Shown here: positions 41,785 to 50,420 of the stretch, one piece after another
Layout: every line of letters starts with the position of its first letter
Position numbering within the stretch: the stretch's first letter is position 1
Assembly (NCBI RefSeq): GCF_014207705.1
Contig: NZ_JACHIU010000001.1
Location: 3,216,501 to 3,280,500, forward strand
Direction: 5' to 3'
Length of the DNA stretch: 64,000 nucleotides
Source: Sphaerisporangium rubeum
GTDB lineage: Bacteria > Actinomycetota > Actinomycetes > Streptosporangiales > Streptosporangiaceae
Notes under the pieces: generated by a model
Database searches by the model: none
What the model saw: the letters and a program-made list of their open reading frames with translations, nothing else
What the model was told of the DNA's origin: nothing
Program-made: the position numbers and the translations under genes

Positions 41785-44430
41785 GTGGAGGGGGGAAGCG
41801 CTCCCGGTGATCCAGGGCCGCCGGGACCGGAAGACCTGCTGTCCCTGGTGTTCGCGCGTCCCGAAGAGGCCGTGGCAGGCGCTCGCGCGCTGCTCGGCGC
41901 GGCCCCCGCGCCGCACACCGCCTCGGTGGCCCATCAGGTGATCGGCATCTGGGAGCGCGACTTCGGCGACCTCACCGTCGCGCTCGGCCACCTGCGCCGG
42001 GCCCGCGCGCTGGCCCGGCGGTCCGGCTCGGCCGACCGGGAGGCCGACGCGCTCGCCGCGCTCGGTGTCGCCGTCGTCCACGCGGGCCACACCGGCCGGG
42101 GCCTCGCGTACCTGAACGCCGGGGTGACGCGGGGGAGCGGCCTCACCTCGGCACGGGTACGGTTCCGGCGCGCCAGGATCCTGTGGGTGCTCGGCCGGCA
42201 CCGCGAGGCCCTGGACGATCTGCGGCCCGCGATCCCGGTGCTGCGCGAGGCGGACGACACGATCTGGACGGCACGCGCGCTCACGCTGCGCGGCCTGCTC
42301 CACCTGGCGTCCGGCGCCACCGAGCAGGCCGACCTGGACTTCGCCGCCGCCGAGCACCTGTGGGAACGCACCGACCAGGACCACGACCGCGCTGTCGCGG
42401 TGTGGAACCGCGGGGTGGCGGCCTTCCTCGCGGGGGACCTGCCGGCCGCGCTGCGCCACTACGACGACGCGGCCCGGCGGTTCGAGACGCTCGGCACACC
42501 GGGGTACGGCCTGACGCTCGACCGGTGCTTCGCGCTGCTGGCCGCCGGTCTCGCCGAGGAGGCCCGGCACGAGGCCGACCGCGCGGCGGCGCTCCTGGAA
42601 CACACCCGCGGTCAGAGCACCACCAAGGCCGAGCTGATACTGGTGGCCGCGCGGGCCGCGACGGCGGCCCGCGACCCGCAGGCCGCGAGCGCGCGGGCCC
42701 TCATCGCGATCCGGCTGTTCGTCAGCCAGCGCCGCGGCTGGTGGGAGGCCCACGCGCGGCTCGTGCTCCACCAGGCGCGCCACGCCGCCGGCCGCACGTC
42801 GGGCCGTCAGGTGCGGGACGTCGCCGAGCTCGCCGTCCGCCTGCGGGACCTCGGCTCCCCGGAGGCCGTGCAGGCGTCCCTGCTGGCGGGCCGGGTCGCG
42901 CTCGCCTTCGGCTGGGCCGAGGACGCCGACAAGCATCTGGCCGAGGCCGCACGCGGCAGGCTGCGCGGCCCCGCGCAGGCCCGCGTCGCCGGATGGCTGG
43001 CGCACGCGCTGCGCGCGCAGGCCACGGGACGCCGCGCGGCGGTGTTCGCCGCCTGCCGCCGCGGGCTGGACGTGCTGGACGAGCACCGGCTCACCCTCGG
43101 CGCGGCCGAGCTGCGCGCGCGGGCCACCGCGCAGGGTGCCGAACTGGCCGCGCTCGCGCAGGAGGCGGCGCTGGCGTCGGGTGACCCGCGCAGGCTGCTG
43201 GTGTGGAGCGAGCGGTGGCGGGCCACCGCGCTCGCCGTGCCGCCGGTCCGGCCGCCGGACGACCCGGCGCTGCTGCGCGACACCGCCGCCTACCGCGAGG
43301 TCACCGGCCGGCTGGAGACGGCCCGTTCCACCGGCCGTCCCGCACCCGCGCTGGAGCGCGAGCACCGGCGGCTGGAGCGCGCCATCCGGGCCCGCACGCT
43401 GCGGGCCCGCGGTCCCGGCACGGGGGAGAGCCTCCGGTTCGACCCGCGCGCGCTGCTCGACCGGCTCGGTGACCGGCGCCTGGTCGAGATCACCGACGTC
43501 GGCGGAGTGGCGCGGGTCCTGGTGTGCGGCGCGGGAAAGGTGCGGGTGTTCACGGCGGGCCGCACCGCCGGCCTGGCCGCCGAGGTCGGCCACCTGCGCG
43601 CCGGGCTGCGGCGGCTGGCGTACCGGACGGCGGCCGGGTTCGCGGCGGAACGGCTCGCCGTGGTCGAGGCCGGGACGCGCCTCCTGCAGGAGACGCTGCT
43701 CGGCCCGGCCGTGCGCCACCTCGGGACGGGGCCGCTGCTGATCGTCCCGCCGGGGAGGCTGCACGGGGTGCCGTGGGCCGCGCTCCCCGCGCTGCGCGAC
43801 CGGGTGGTCGGTGTGTCACCATCGGCGGGTGCGTGGCTGCGCGCCGGTGACGTCGTGCCGCCGGACGCCGCCGACGGCGCCGGGGTGGTGCTCGTCCGTG
43901 GGCCGGGGCTCGCCGGCGGCGGGGCCGAGGTGCCGTCCCTGGCGGCGCGGTACGGCGGCGCGTCCGTGCTCGGCGACGGCGCGGCCACCGTCGCCGCCGT
44001 GCTCAAGGCCATCGACGGCAGCCTGCTCGCGCACATCGCGGCGCACGGCACGTTCCGCGCCGACAGCCCGATGTTCTCCGCGCTGCGTATGGACGACGGA
44101 CGGCTGACGGTGCACGACCTGGAACGCCTCGGCCGCGCGCCGTACCGGATCGTGCTGTCGGCGTGCGACTCGGGGTGGCTGGAGCCGGTCGGCGCCGACG
44201 AGCTGCTCGGCCTCGCCGCCGCGTTGCTGCCGCTCGGCACCGCGGGGATCGCGGCCAGCCTGGTCCCGGTGGACGACGAGGCGGCCGCCGCGTTGTCGGT
44301 GGCGCTGCACGACGGCCTGCGCGCCGGCCTCGGCACGGCCGAGGCGCTGCGCGACGCGCGCCGCGCGCTGCCCGACGACCCCCCGCACCGTGCCGCCGCT
44401 TGGTCGTTCACCGCCATCGGCGCCGCCTGA
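41785..44430 (+). CDS. TPR-CHAT caspase-like protease
   Basis: 881 residues from GTG 41785, the first start compatible with the divergent S8 gene; GGAGGGG lies inside the start region, so translation may be leaderless. Residues about 20-480 are helical TPR-like repeats (A-L-G-H-L-R-R-A-R-A-L-A-R-R, L-Y-N-A-G type). The C-terminal 300 residues form a CHAT domain with P-P-G-R-L-H-G-V-P-W, catalytic His754 in I-A-A-H-G-T-F and Cys794 in L-S-A-C-D-S-G, and G-L-A-A-A-L-L-P-L-G-T-A-G. CHAT proteases act in bacterial conflict and death pathways after activation through the helical sensor. Confidence 0.88.
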   Translation: MEGGSAPGDPGPPGPEDLLSLVFARPEEAVAGARALLGAAPAPHTASVAHQVIGIWERDFGDLTVALGHLRRARALARRSGSADREADALAALGVAVVHAGHTGRGLAYLNAGVTRGSGLTSARVRFRRARILWVLGRHREALDDLRPAIPVLREADDTIWTARALTLRGLLHLASGATEQADLDFAAAEHLWERTDQDHDRAVAVWNRGVAAFLAGDLPAALRHYDDAARRFETLGTPGYGLTLDRCFALLAAGLAEEARHEADRAAALLEHTRGQSTTKAELILVAARAATAARDPQAASARALIAIRLFVSQRRGWWEAHARLVLHQARHAAGRTSGRQVRDVAELAVRLRDLGSPEAVQASLLAGRVALAFGWAEDADKHLAEAARGRLRGPAQARVAGWLAHALRAQATGRRAAVFAACRRGLDVLDEHRLTLGAAELRARATAQGAELAALAQEAALASGDPRRLLVWSERWRATALAVPPVRPPDDPALLRDTAAYREVTGRLETARSTGRPAPALEREHRRLERAIRARTLRARGPGTGESLRFDPRALLDRLGDRRLVEITDVGGVARVLVCGAGKVRVFTAGRTAGLAAEVGHLRAGLRRLAYRTAAGFAAERLAVVEAGTRLLQETLLGPAVRHLGTGPLLIVPPGRLHGVPWAALPALRDRVVGVSPSAGAWLRAGDVVPPDAADGAGVVLVRGPGLAGGGAEVPSLAARYGGASVLGDGAATVAAVLKAIDGSLLAHIAAHGTFRADSPMFSALRMDDGRLTVHDLERLGRAPYRIVLSACDSGWLEPVGADELLGLAAALLPLGTAGIAASLVPVDDEAAAALSVALHDGLRAGLGTAEALRDARRALPDDPPHRAAAWSFTAIGAA

Positions 44431-44565
44431 GCAGTTCCCGTCGGCGGTGCCGCCTGAGCCGTTCCCCGCCGTTCAAGGTCGCCGGTAATTAGGTAGCGGG
44501 GTACTCATGCGCGGACGGCGCCGCGTCCCCAGCCTGGTCGGTACGCCAGACCACGGAGGGGACCC

Positions 44566-45690
44566 ATGACATCGGCCGGCGACGACCACGACGACTACGA
44601 CGCACACCAGATCGGCCCGCACTGCGCGTCGCCGCCGCAGTCCGTGCCCGCGGAGGCCGCCGCCGTCAGCGGCGTCCGGCTCGCGGCACTGATCAGCGGC
44701 CGGCTCAAGTGGCTGAACGGCACCGTGCTGCACTACTACTTCTTCGACAAGGAGGAGGACGGCTCGACCGTCACCCTGGCCGACGGCGGCACCGCGTTCG
44801 TGTCCTGGGTGGGGGACCAGACGCAGCGCGCCGCCGTGCGCGCCGCCTTCGAGCAGTGGAAGAGCCTCGGCATCGGGCTGGAGTTCGCCGAGGTGACCGA
44901 CCGCGCCGAGGCCGAGATCAGGATCGGCTTCATGCGCGGTGACGGTTCGTGGTCCTACCTCGGCCGCGACGCGCTCGGCATCCCCATCGGGGAGCGCACC
45001 GTGAACTACGGCTGGCGGCTGGACACCCCGCACGGCCGTACCACCGCGCTGCACGAGATCGGCCACGTCATCGGCATGCCGCATGAGCACCAGAGCCCGT
45101 TCTCCGGCCTGGTGTGGGACGAGGAGGCGGTCTACCGGGAGTTCTCGGGTCCGCCGAACAGCTGGTCGCGGCCGAAGATCTTCCACAACATCCTGCGCAA
45201 GCTCGACGCCTCAGAGGTGGACGGCTCACTGTTCGACTACCGATCGGTCATGGAGTACGCCTTCGGGCCCGGCCTGATCCTGGAACCCGAGGAGTTCCGC
45301 CGCGGCCTGGTCCCCCCGGGAGGGCTCTCCGCGGCCGACGAGGAGTTCGCGCGCCGCTGGTACCCCGGCCTCGCGCCGGCCGGCCCGCCGCGGCTCGCGG
45401 CGTTCACCTCGATGCCGCTCGGGCTGGCCCCCGGCCGGCAGGCCGACTACCTGATCATCCCCGAGGGCACCCGCGACTACACCGTGGCGACCTTCGGGGA
45501 CAGTGACACCGTGCTCGGCCTGTTCGAGGAGATCGACGGCGAGCCGCGGTACGTGCGGGCCGACGACGACGCCGGGACCGAGCGCAACTCCACGGTGACC
45601 GCGCGGCTGGTCAAGGGACGCCGCTACATCGCCAGGGTGCGGCTGTACTCCACGAGGGGGTCGGGTCAGACCGCGATCATGTACTGGTGA
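44566..45690 (+). CDS. Zinc metalloprotease, astacin/matrixin-like (HExxHxxGxxH)
   Basis: 374 residues from ATG 44566 behind GGAGGGGACCC. The zinc site H-E-I-G-H-V-I-G-M-P-H-E-H covers residues 163-175, and V-M-E-Y-A about 55 residues later supplies the Met-turn. The N-terminal part has A-A-F-E-Q-W-K-S-L-G-I-G-L-E-F, the usual prelude in M10/M12/M57 enzymes. A C-terminal beta domain (about 285-374) resembles pre-peptidase C-terminal domains. No signal peptide is seen, which is odd for the family. It follows the CHAT gene by 135 bp on the same strand and looks like a third arm of the locus. Confidence 0.85.
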   Translation: MTSAGDDHDDYDAHQIGPHCASPPQSVPAEAAAVSGVRLAALISGRLKWLNGTVLHYYFFDKEEDGSTVTLADGGTAFVSWVGDQTQRAAVRAAFEQWKSLGIGLEFAEVTDRAEAEIRIGFMRGDGSWSYLGRDALGIPIGERTVNYGWRLDTPHGRTTALHEIGHVIGMPHEHQSPFSGLVWDEEAVYREFSGPPNSWSRPKIFHNILRKLDASEVDGSLFDYRSVMEYAFGPGLILEPEEFRRGLVPPGGLSAADEEFARRWYPGLAPAGPPRLAAFTSMPLGLAPGRQADYLIIPEGTRDYTVATFGDSDTVLGLFEEIDGEPRYVRADDDAGTERNSTVTARLVKGRRYIARVRLYSTRGSGQTAIMYW

Positions 45691-45811
45691 CGGCCCGCCG
45701 GCGGCATGCGGCGTGTCAACTCCTTCTCAAGAGCGCGGCACCCGAGGTAAGCCCAGGTGGGGGGTGGGTAGCCATCGGAGCAGTCGCGGGTGTCACGCGG
45801 GGGGAGAGGCG

Positions 45812-46312
45812 ATGAGACGTGTAGGTGCCGGGCCGGTCCTGCTCAGAGGGCTGCGCGGGGTGCTCCTCGTGGGGCTGCTCGGGATGATCGGAGGCGGCGC
45901 GATGCGCTGGTTCTCCACGCGGCGCACCCGGACGGGGACCGGCGGCGCCGCGTCCCGGTGGTTCGTGGTGACCATCTACCGGCGGCCCGAGGAGGTCGTG
46001 CCGGGAGGACGGCTGCCTGAGCCGCTGGCGCGGTTCGGCGACAGCATCGAGTTCCAGGTGCGCGAGGCCCCCGGCGGCCGGGGCACCGAGCTCGCCGTCC
46101 GGCCGCTCACCCCGCCGGCCGGCGGGGTCGACCAGGTCCTCGCGCGGCTCGGCGGACAGCAGACGCGCCTCGCCCTGCGCCGTGCGCTGCGTGAGGCCAA
46201 GTGCCTGGCCGAGACCGGCGAGGTGCTGCGGGCCGAGCCGCCGCGGCCGCGGCCGGCCCCCGTCGACAAGGCGACGGACGAGGCGTTCGAGCGTGCCGGC
46301 AGGCGGCCATGA
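45812..46312 (+). CDS. Conserved hypothetical protein with N-terminal membrane anchor
   Basis: 166 residues from ATG 45812 with GGGGAGAGG upstream. One span at about residues 15-32 (G-V-L-L-V-G-L-L-G-M-I-G-G-G), then a globular part with R-W-F-V-V-T-I-Y-R-R-P-E-E-V near residue 48. Its W-F-V-V-T-I-Y start of a beta strand and later L-A-R-L-G-G-Q-Q-T-R-L-A-L-R-R-A-L-R helix recall small SRPBCC-like proteins, but I cannot assign it. It is coupled to the alcohol dehydrogenase gene by an ATGA overlap. Confidence 0.7.
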   Translation: MRRVGAGPVLLRGLRGVLLVGLLGMIGGGAMRWFSTRRTRTGTGGAASRWFVVTIYRRPEEVVPGGRLPEPLARFGDSIEFQVREAPGGRGTELAVRPLTPPAGGVDQVLARLGGQQTRLALRRALREAKCLAETGEVLRAEPPRPRPAPVDKATDEAFERAGRRP

Positions 46313-47472
46313 GAGCGCTGTGCTGGCAGGGGGTGAACGAGCTGTCGGTCGAGCGGGTGCCGGACCCGGTGATCGTCAACGCGCAGGACGCCATCGTCAA
46401 GGTCGGGCTCACCACCACCTGCGGTTCCGACCTGCACCTGATCGACGGGTACATCCCCGCGATGCGCGCCGGCGACGTCATCGGCCACGAGTTCCTCGGC
46501 GAGATCGTCGAGGTCGGCTCGCAGGTGCGCAGGCACCGCGTGGGGGACAGGGTCGTGGTGTCCTCGATCATCGGGTGCGGCCGGTGCTGGCAGTGCGAGA
46601 GCGGCATGTGGTCGCTGTGCGAGAACAGCAACCTCAAACCCGGCGTCACCGAGATGGCGTGGGGCGGGGACACGGCCGGCATCTTCGGCCACTCGCACGC
46701 CATGGGGGGCTTCCGCGGCAGCCACGCCGAGTACGTCCGCGTGCCGTTCGCCGACCACGGGGCCTTCACCGTCCCCGACGGGGTGGACGACATGAACGCG
46801 CTGTTCGCCTCGGACGCCGCGCCGACCGGGTGGATGGGGGCCGAGCTCGGCGGGGTGAAGCCCGGTGACGTGGTGGCCGTGTGGGGCTGCGGCGCGGTCG
46901 GCCAGATGGCGGCCTGCGCGGCGGTGCTGCTCGGCGCCGACCGGGTCATCGCGATCGACAGGCTTCCCGAGCGCCTGGCCATGGCCGAGCACCACATCGG
47001 GATCGAGACGATCGACTACTCCCGCACCGACGTCGTCGCCGAGCTCACCGAACGCACCGGCGGCCGGGGCCCCGACGTGTGCGTCGAGGCGGTCGGCATG
47101 GAGGCCGACGTCTCCGGCCTGTACGGCAAGGTGAGGAAGCGGGCCATGATGGGGGAGCGGCCCACGGCCGTGCGTGAGGCGATCCACGCGTGCCGCAAGG
47201 GCGGGTCGGTGTTCGTCCTCGGCGTGTTCGCCGGCACGGTGGACCGGTTCCCCCTCGGCGCCATGATGAACAAGGGGCTCACCGTGCGCGGCGCGCAGCA
47301 GCACGGCCAGCGGTACATCCCGCGTCTGCTCGACCTCATCGGCCGCGGCGAGCTGCGCACCAGCCACCTGGCGACCCACACCATGCCGCTGACCGAGGGC
47401 CCGCGCGGGTACGACCTGTTCAAGCACAAGAAGGACGGCTGCGTCCGCGCCGTCTTCCGGCCCTGGGCCTGA
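46309..47472 (+). CDS. Zinc-dependent alcohol dehydrogenase (MDR, formaldehyde dehydrogenase-like)
   Basis: 387 residues. Catalytic zinc ligands lie in T-C-G-S-D-L-H near residue 38 and G-H-E-F-L-G-E near 60; the structural zinc loop is G-C-G-R-C-W-Q-C-E-S-G-M-W-S-L-C. The NAD motif is V-W-G-C-G-A-V-G-Q near residue 185, followed by I-A-I-D-R for NAD preference. The inserted loop with A-G-I-F-G-H-S-H-A-M-G-G is typical of glutathione-independent formaldehyde dehydrogenase-like enzymes. Substrate unknown. It is probably co-translated with the small membrane protein before it. Confidence 0.9.
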   Translation: MRALCWQGVNELSVERVPDPVIVNAQDAIVKVGLTTTCGSDLHLIDGYIPAMRAGDVIGHEFLGEIVEVGSQVRRHRVGDRVVVSSIIGCGRCWQCESGMWSLCENSNLKPGVTEMAWGGDTAGIFGHSHAMGGFRGSHAEYVRVPFADHGAFTVPDGVDDMNALFASDAAPTGWMGAELGGVKPGDVVAVWGCGAVGQMAACAAVLLGADRVIAIDRLPERLAMAEHHIGIETIDYSRTDVVAELTERTGGRGPDVCVEAVGMEADVSGLYGKVRKRAMMGERPTAVREAIHACRKGGSVFVLGVFAGTVDRFPLGAMMNKGLTVRGAQQHGQRYIPRLLDLIGRGELRTSHLATHTMPLTEGPRGYDLFKHKKDGCVRAVFRPWA

Positions 47473-47489
47473 CCGTCCGGCCCCGCCGT

Positions 47490-47516
47490 GCCGTCCGGCT
47501 CATCCGGCCGGACGGC
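47490..47516. terminator. Hairpin between convergent genes
   Basis: GCCGTCCGGC (47490-47499) pairs exactly with GCCGGACGGC (47507-47516). It lies between the alcohol dehydrogenase stop and the HspR-like gene, overlapping the 3' end of the latter, and may stop both transcripts. Confidence 0.55.
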
Positions 47517-47844
47517 GGCCGGCCGCGGGGTCGGCGCCGTGGCGGCGCAGCAGGGCACGCATGTGCTCCAGCTCGTCCTGCAGCTCCTTGACCTGCTGTT
47601 CCAGCTCAAGGACACGGCGGATGGCGATCAGCGTCATGCCTTCGTCCGACAGCTCCACGACGTACTGGACGAGGGTGATGTCGGCACGCGAGTAGCGGCG
47701 CTGGCCGCCTGGCGAGCGGTGCGGCCGTACCACCTCGAACTCGTCGAGGCGGCGCAGGAAGGCCTGCTGCACGCGCAGCATGTCGGCGACCTGGCCGAGG
47801 GAGTACAGCGGCGCGTAGTGGTCGTCGATCGGCAGCCGGGCCAT
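47500..47844 (-). CDS. hspR: MerR/HspR-family heat-shock regulator
   Basis: 114 residues. The winged HTH begins Y-S-L-G-Q-V-A-D-M-L-R-V-Q-Q-A-F-L-R-R-L-D-E-F and continues V-V-R-P-H-R-S-P-G-G-Q-R-R-Y-S, the HspR/MerR pattern. A coiled-coil helix (L-E-L-E-Q-Q-V-K-E-L-Q-D-E-L-E-H) ends the protein. It follows the Hsp20 gene on the same strand by 77 bp, so it likely represses its own operon. It could also be called a general MerR regulator; no HAIR element (CTTGAGT-N7-ACTCAAG) was found upstream. Confidence 0.85.
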   Translation of the reverse strand: MARLPIDDHYAPLYSLGQVADMLRVQQAFLRRLDEFEVVRPHRSPGGQRRYSRADITLVQYVVELSDEGMTLIAIRRVLELEQQVKELQDELEHMRALLRRHGADPAAGRRPAG

Positions 47845-47921
47845 GCGTGCCTCCAGGTGACGGCGGGCCGGCGCCGCCGTCCGGCGGCACCGGCCCGGTG
47901 CCTCGTGCGGGATGCGTCCCG

Positions 47922-48368
47922 TCAGGCGCGGAGCGCCTTGGGGTCGCCGCCGCGCTGGATCTCGACCTTGCGCGGCTTGGCCTTCTCCAGGACCGGGATG
48001 CGGACCTGGAGCACCCCATTGTGGTACGCCGCGTCGACGCGCTCGCTGTCGAGGTGCTCCGACAGGTAGACCCTGCGGGTGAACGTGCCCATGACGCGCT
48101 CGCGCACGAACACGCGGTCGTCCTCGCCGAGCTCCTCCTCACGGCGCGCGCTGACCGAGAGCACGCCGCGGTCCACGGTGACCTCGATGGACTCGGGGTC
48201 GATGCCGGGCAGGTCGAAGCGGAGCAGGACGTCGTCCTTGCGGCGCACCCCGTCCAGCGGCATGACGCCGTTCGCGCCACCCTCGCCGCGGGTGAACGCC
48301 TGGCGCGTCAGCCGGTCGAACTGCCGCTCGAACTCCTGGACGAAGGGGTCGATCGACGTGAGCAACAT
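47922..48368 (-). CDS. Hsp20/alpha-crystallin small heat-shock protein
   Basis: 148 residues. The alpha-crystallin domain (about 40-135) has D-D-V-L-L-R-F-D-L-P-G-I-D-P-E-S-I-E-V-T-V, L-S-V-S-A-R-R-E-E-E and the late A-A-Y-H-N-G-V-L-Q-V-R-I-P-V motif. It holds unfolding proteins as an ATP-independent chaperone. First gene of an operon with the HspR-like regulator; its promoter lies 72-100 bp upstream. Confidence 0.95.
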   Translation of the reverse strand: MLLTSIDPFVQEFERQFDRLTRQAFTRGEGGANGVMPLDGVRRKDDVLLRFDLPGIDPESIEVTVDRGVLSVSARREEELGEDDRVFVRERVMGTFTRRVYLSEHLDSERVDAAYHNGVLQVRIPVLEKAKPRKVEIQRGGDPKALRA

Positions 48369-48430
48369 CTCCGGATCCTCCTCGCTGATCGGTGGCTTCG
48401 CTGATCGCTGGCTTTCAGTAAAGCTCCAAC

Positions 48431-48468
48431 TACAGCTGTATGTTAACTCTCTCTTCGGCAGTAGGCAA
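48431..48468 (-). promoter_or_regulatory. hsp20 promoter with palindromic operator candidate
   Basis: On the minus strand TTGCCT (48468-48463) and TAACAT (48445-48440) are a -35/-10 pair with a 17-bp spacer. The exact palindrome TACAGCTGTA (48431-48440) adjoins the -10 and covers the expected start point, a good place for a repressor such as the HspR-like protein. Confidence 0.5.
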
Positions 48469-48554
48469 CTCCTCTTTCTGATGGGAGGTCATGTCGCTGA
48501 CGGCGCGATCGGGGAATGCCTCACCTGAGGCACCTGCAACGGGAGGTGGTCGGC

Positions 48555-49199
48555 ATGCGCGTCGGTGACGTCATGGGACAGGTCGCCATCGCGGTCGGAC
48601 GGGACACGCCGTTCGCGGACCTGGTGGAGACGATGCGCCGGTTCAAGGTCGGCGCGCTCGCCGTGGTCGACCGGCAGCGCAGGCCCGTCGGCGTGGTCCG
48701 CGCCGACGACCTGCTGCTGCGGGACACCGGCCTCGCCGGGCCGCGCGAGCCGGGCCGGGACGAGCACGGCGAGCAGGCGACCGCCTCCGGCCTCATGACC
48801 AGCCCCGCGGTCACCGTGACCGCGGGCAGCGGCGTCAGGGAGGCGGCCCGGATCATGCACGACAGGGGAATCCGGCAGATCCCCGTGGTGGACGACGTCA
48901 CCGGCCGGCTCGTCGGCATCGTCGACCAGGCCGACCTGCTGAAGGTCTTCATCCGGTCCCCGGCCGGCCTCGACGCCGAGATCGCCGGCGTCGTCCGCGG
49001 AGCGGGTGTGCTCCCCGGCACGCTGTCCGCCGCCGCCTGCCACGGCACCGTGACCCTCGACGGCCACGTTCCCCGCCGCTCGCAGGCGGTCCGCGTCACT
49101 GAAGGCGTCCGCGCGCTGGACGGCGTCACCGAGGTCCGCTCGCACCTGACCTACGAGCACGACGACCTGTCCCCGGCACCCCCGCGGATCGCCATCTGA
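48555..49199 (+). CDS. CBS-pair protein with C-terminal BON domain
   Basis: 214 residues from ATG 48555 with GGGAGG 8 bases upstream. Two CBS motifs, about residues 6-60 (V-G-D-V-M-G-Q-V-A-I-A-V-G) and 80-135 (A-S-G-L-M-T-S-P-A-V-T-V), the second with G-I-R-Q-I-P-V-V-D and L-V-G-I-V-D. A BON domain (about 140-205) follows, with G-T-V-T-L-D-G-H-V. CBS pairs bind adenine nucleotides and BON domains bind lipids or membranes. A likely stress or energy sensor beside hsp20 and a universal stress protein. Confidence 0.9.
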   Translation: MRVGDVMGQVAIAVGRDTPFADLVETMRRFKVGALAVVDRQRRPVGVVRADDLLLRDTGLAGPREPGRDEHGEQATASGLMTSPAVTVTAGSGVREAARIMHDRGIRQIPVVDDVTGRLVGIVDQADLLKVFIRSPAGLDAEIAGVVRGAGVLPGTLSAAACHGTVTLDGHVPRRSQAVRVTEGVRALDGVTEVRSHLTYEHDDLSPAPPRIAI

Positions 49200-49280
49200 C
49201 GCGGTCCCCCACGCGATCGCCGGCTGTCGTCGTCAGACGGCTCTTCCCGGGGCATAACTCCTGGTGAGGGAGGGGATCGC

Positions 49281-50138
49281 GTGGCGGCACAGATCGTGGT
49301 CGGAGTGAACGGCTCGGCCTCGGACGCGGCGGCCGTGGACTGGGCGGCGGACGACGCCGCGCGCAGGGACGCGCACCTGAAGATCGTGCACGTCCACGAG
49401 CCGTGGTCGTACGAGTTCCCGCTGAAACCGGCGCCGGGGTCGCGCGACAGCCACACGTCCTACTGGCGCTCGGCGCTGGCCGCCGCCGCGAAACGCGTGC
49501 GCACCCGCACTCCCGGCACCGACGTGAGCGTCGCACTGATCACCGGCGCCGTCACCGAACGCCTCACCACCGAGTCCGAGCACGCCGACGAACTCGTCCT
49601 CGGCGGCGAGGGACGCGGCGGCCTCGCCGCGCTGCTCCTCGGCTCGGTGGGCCGCGCCGTCACCTGCCGCGCGCACGCGCCGGTCGTCGTCGTCCGCCGG
49701 CCCCGCGCCACCGCGCACGACCGCGTCGTGGTCGGCTTCGACGGCTCACCGGCGTCGGAGGCCGCACTCGCCTACGCCGCGGACCAGGCCCTGCGGCGCG
49801 GTGCGTCCTTGCGCGTCATCCACGTGCGCTCACCCCTGCGGCGCGCCTCCGCGCCGCAGGTCGCCGAGACCCTCCGCGAGCGCCTGGAGGCATGGCGTGC
49901 CGCGCACCCCGGCCTGCGCATCACCGCGCGATCCCTGCGAGGCCACCCCGCACTCACGCTCATCCAGGCGTCCCACCACGGCGATCTGCTGGTGATCGGC
50001 ACCCACACCAAGACCGGCCACGCGCACCTCGGCTCGGTGGCGCACCACGTGCTGCACCGCTCCGACTGCCCCGTGGCCGTGATCCACCCCGGCCACGGAC
50101 CCGGGACGGCCGGCGGAGGCGAACCGGGTCAGGCGTGA
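49281..50138 (+). CDS. Universal stress protein, tandem Usp domains
   Basis: 285 residues from GTG 49281 behind GAGGGAGGGG. Domain 1 (1-137) opens I-V-V-G-V-N-G-S-A-S-D and has V-L-G-G-E-G-R-G-G-L-A-A-L-L-L-G-S-V; domain 2 (about 145-280) opens V-V-V-G-F-D-G-S-P-A-S-E and has V-I-G-T-H-T-K-T-G-H-A-H-L-G-S-V. Both keep the G-2x-G-9x-G ATP-binding pattern, approximately in the second. A dormancy or stress factor; its 3' end overlaps the DUF1876 gene tail by 10 bp. Confidence 0.93.
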   Translation: MAAQIVVGVNGSASDAAAVDWAADDAARRDAHLKIVHVHEPWSYEFPLKPAPGSRDSHTSYWRSALAAAAKRVRTRTPGTDVSVALITGAVTERLTTESEHADELVLGGEGRGGLAALLLGSVGRAVTCRAHAPVVVVRRPRATAHDRVVVGFDGSPASEAALAYAADQALRRGASLRVIHVRSPLRRASAPQVAETLRERLEAWRAAHPGLRITARSLRGHPALTLIQASHHGDLLVIGTHTKTGHAHLGSVAHHVLHRSDCPVAVIHPGHGPGTAGGGEPGQA

Positions 50139-50389
50139 CCACCGGCCATCTGCGCGACGTCCTCGGCGGCGTCACCGGAGAGCTTGGACGACAGGTCGGC
50201 CAGCGCGCGTGCGGCGGCCAGCTCGTCGCCGATCTCGGGGACCGGGTGGTCCACCGGGTTGCGGCGCGCGTGACCGAGGCTCTCGTGCCGCTCGCCGGTG
50301 TCGGTGAGCAGAACGGCACGGGCGACGGTGCGGTCGTCGTTGTCGTCCTCGGTTATGTGGATCTCCACGACCCATTCCTTGGCGTGCAT
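50129..50389 (-). CDS. DUF1876 domain protein
   Basis: 86 residues from ATG 50389 with AGGAGGTGC upstream. W-V-V-E-I-H-I-T-E-D-D-N-D-D-R-T-V-A-R-A opens the dsRBD-like fold, then H-E-S-L-G-H-A-R-R-N-P and P-E-I-G-D-E-L-A-A-A-R-A-L. Small stress-associated family of unknown function in actinobacteria. Confidence 0.88.
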   Translation of the reverse strand: MHAKEWVVEIHITEDDNDDRTVARAVLLTDTGERHESLGHARRNPVDHPVPEIGDELAAARALADLSSKLSGDAAEDVAQMAGGHA

Positions 50390-50420
50390 GCTGCACCTCC
50401 TCCTGCTCGCCTCCAGTCTC

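Noticed and set aside
39997-44430. One giant frame of nearly 1,500 residues covering the CHAT gene
   Set aside because: Its first 600 codons are antisense to the sigma and S8 genes; the real CHAT gene begins at 41785.
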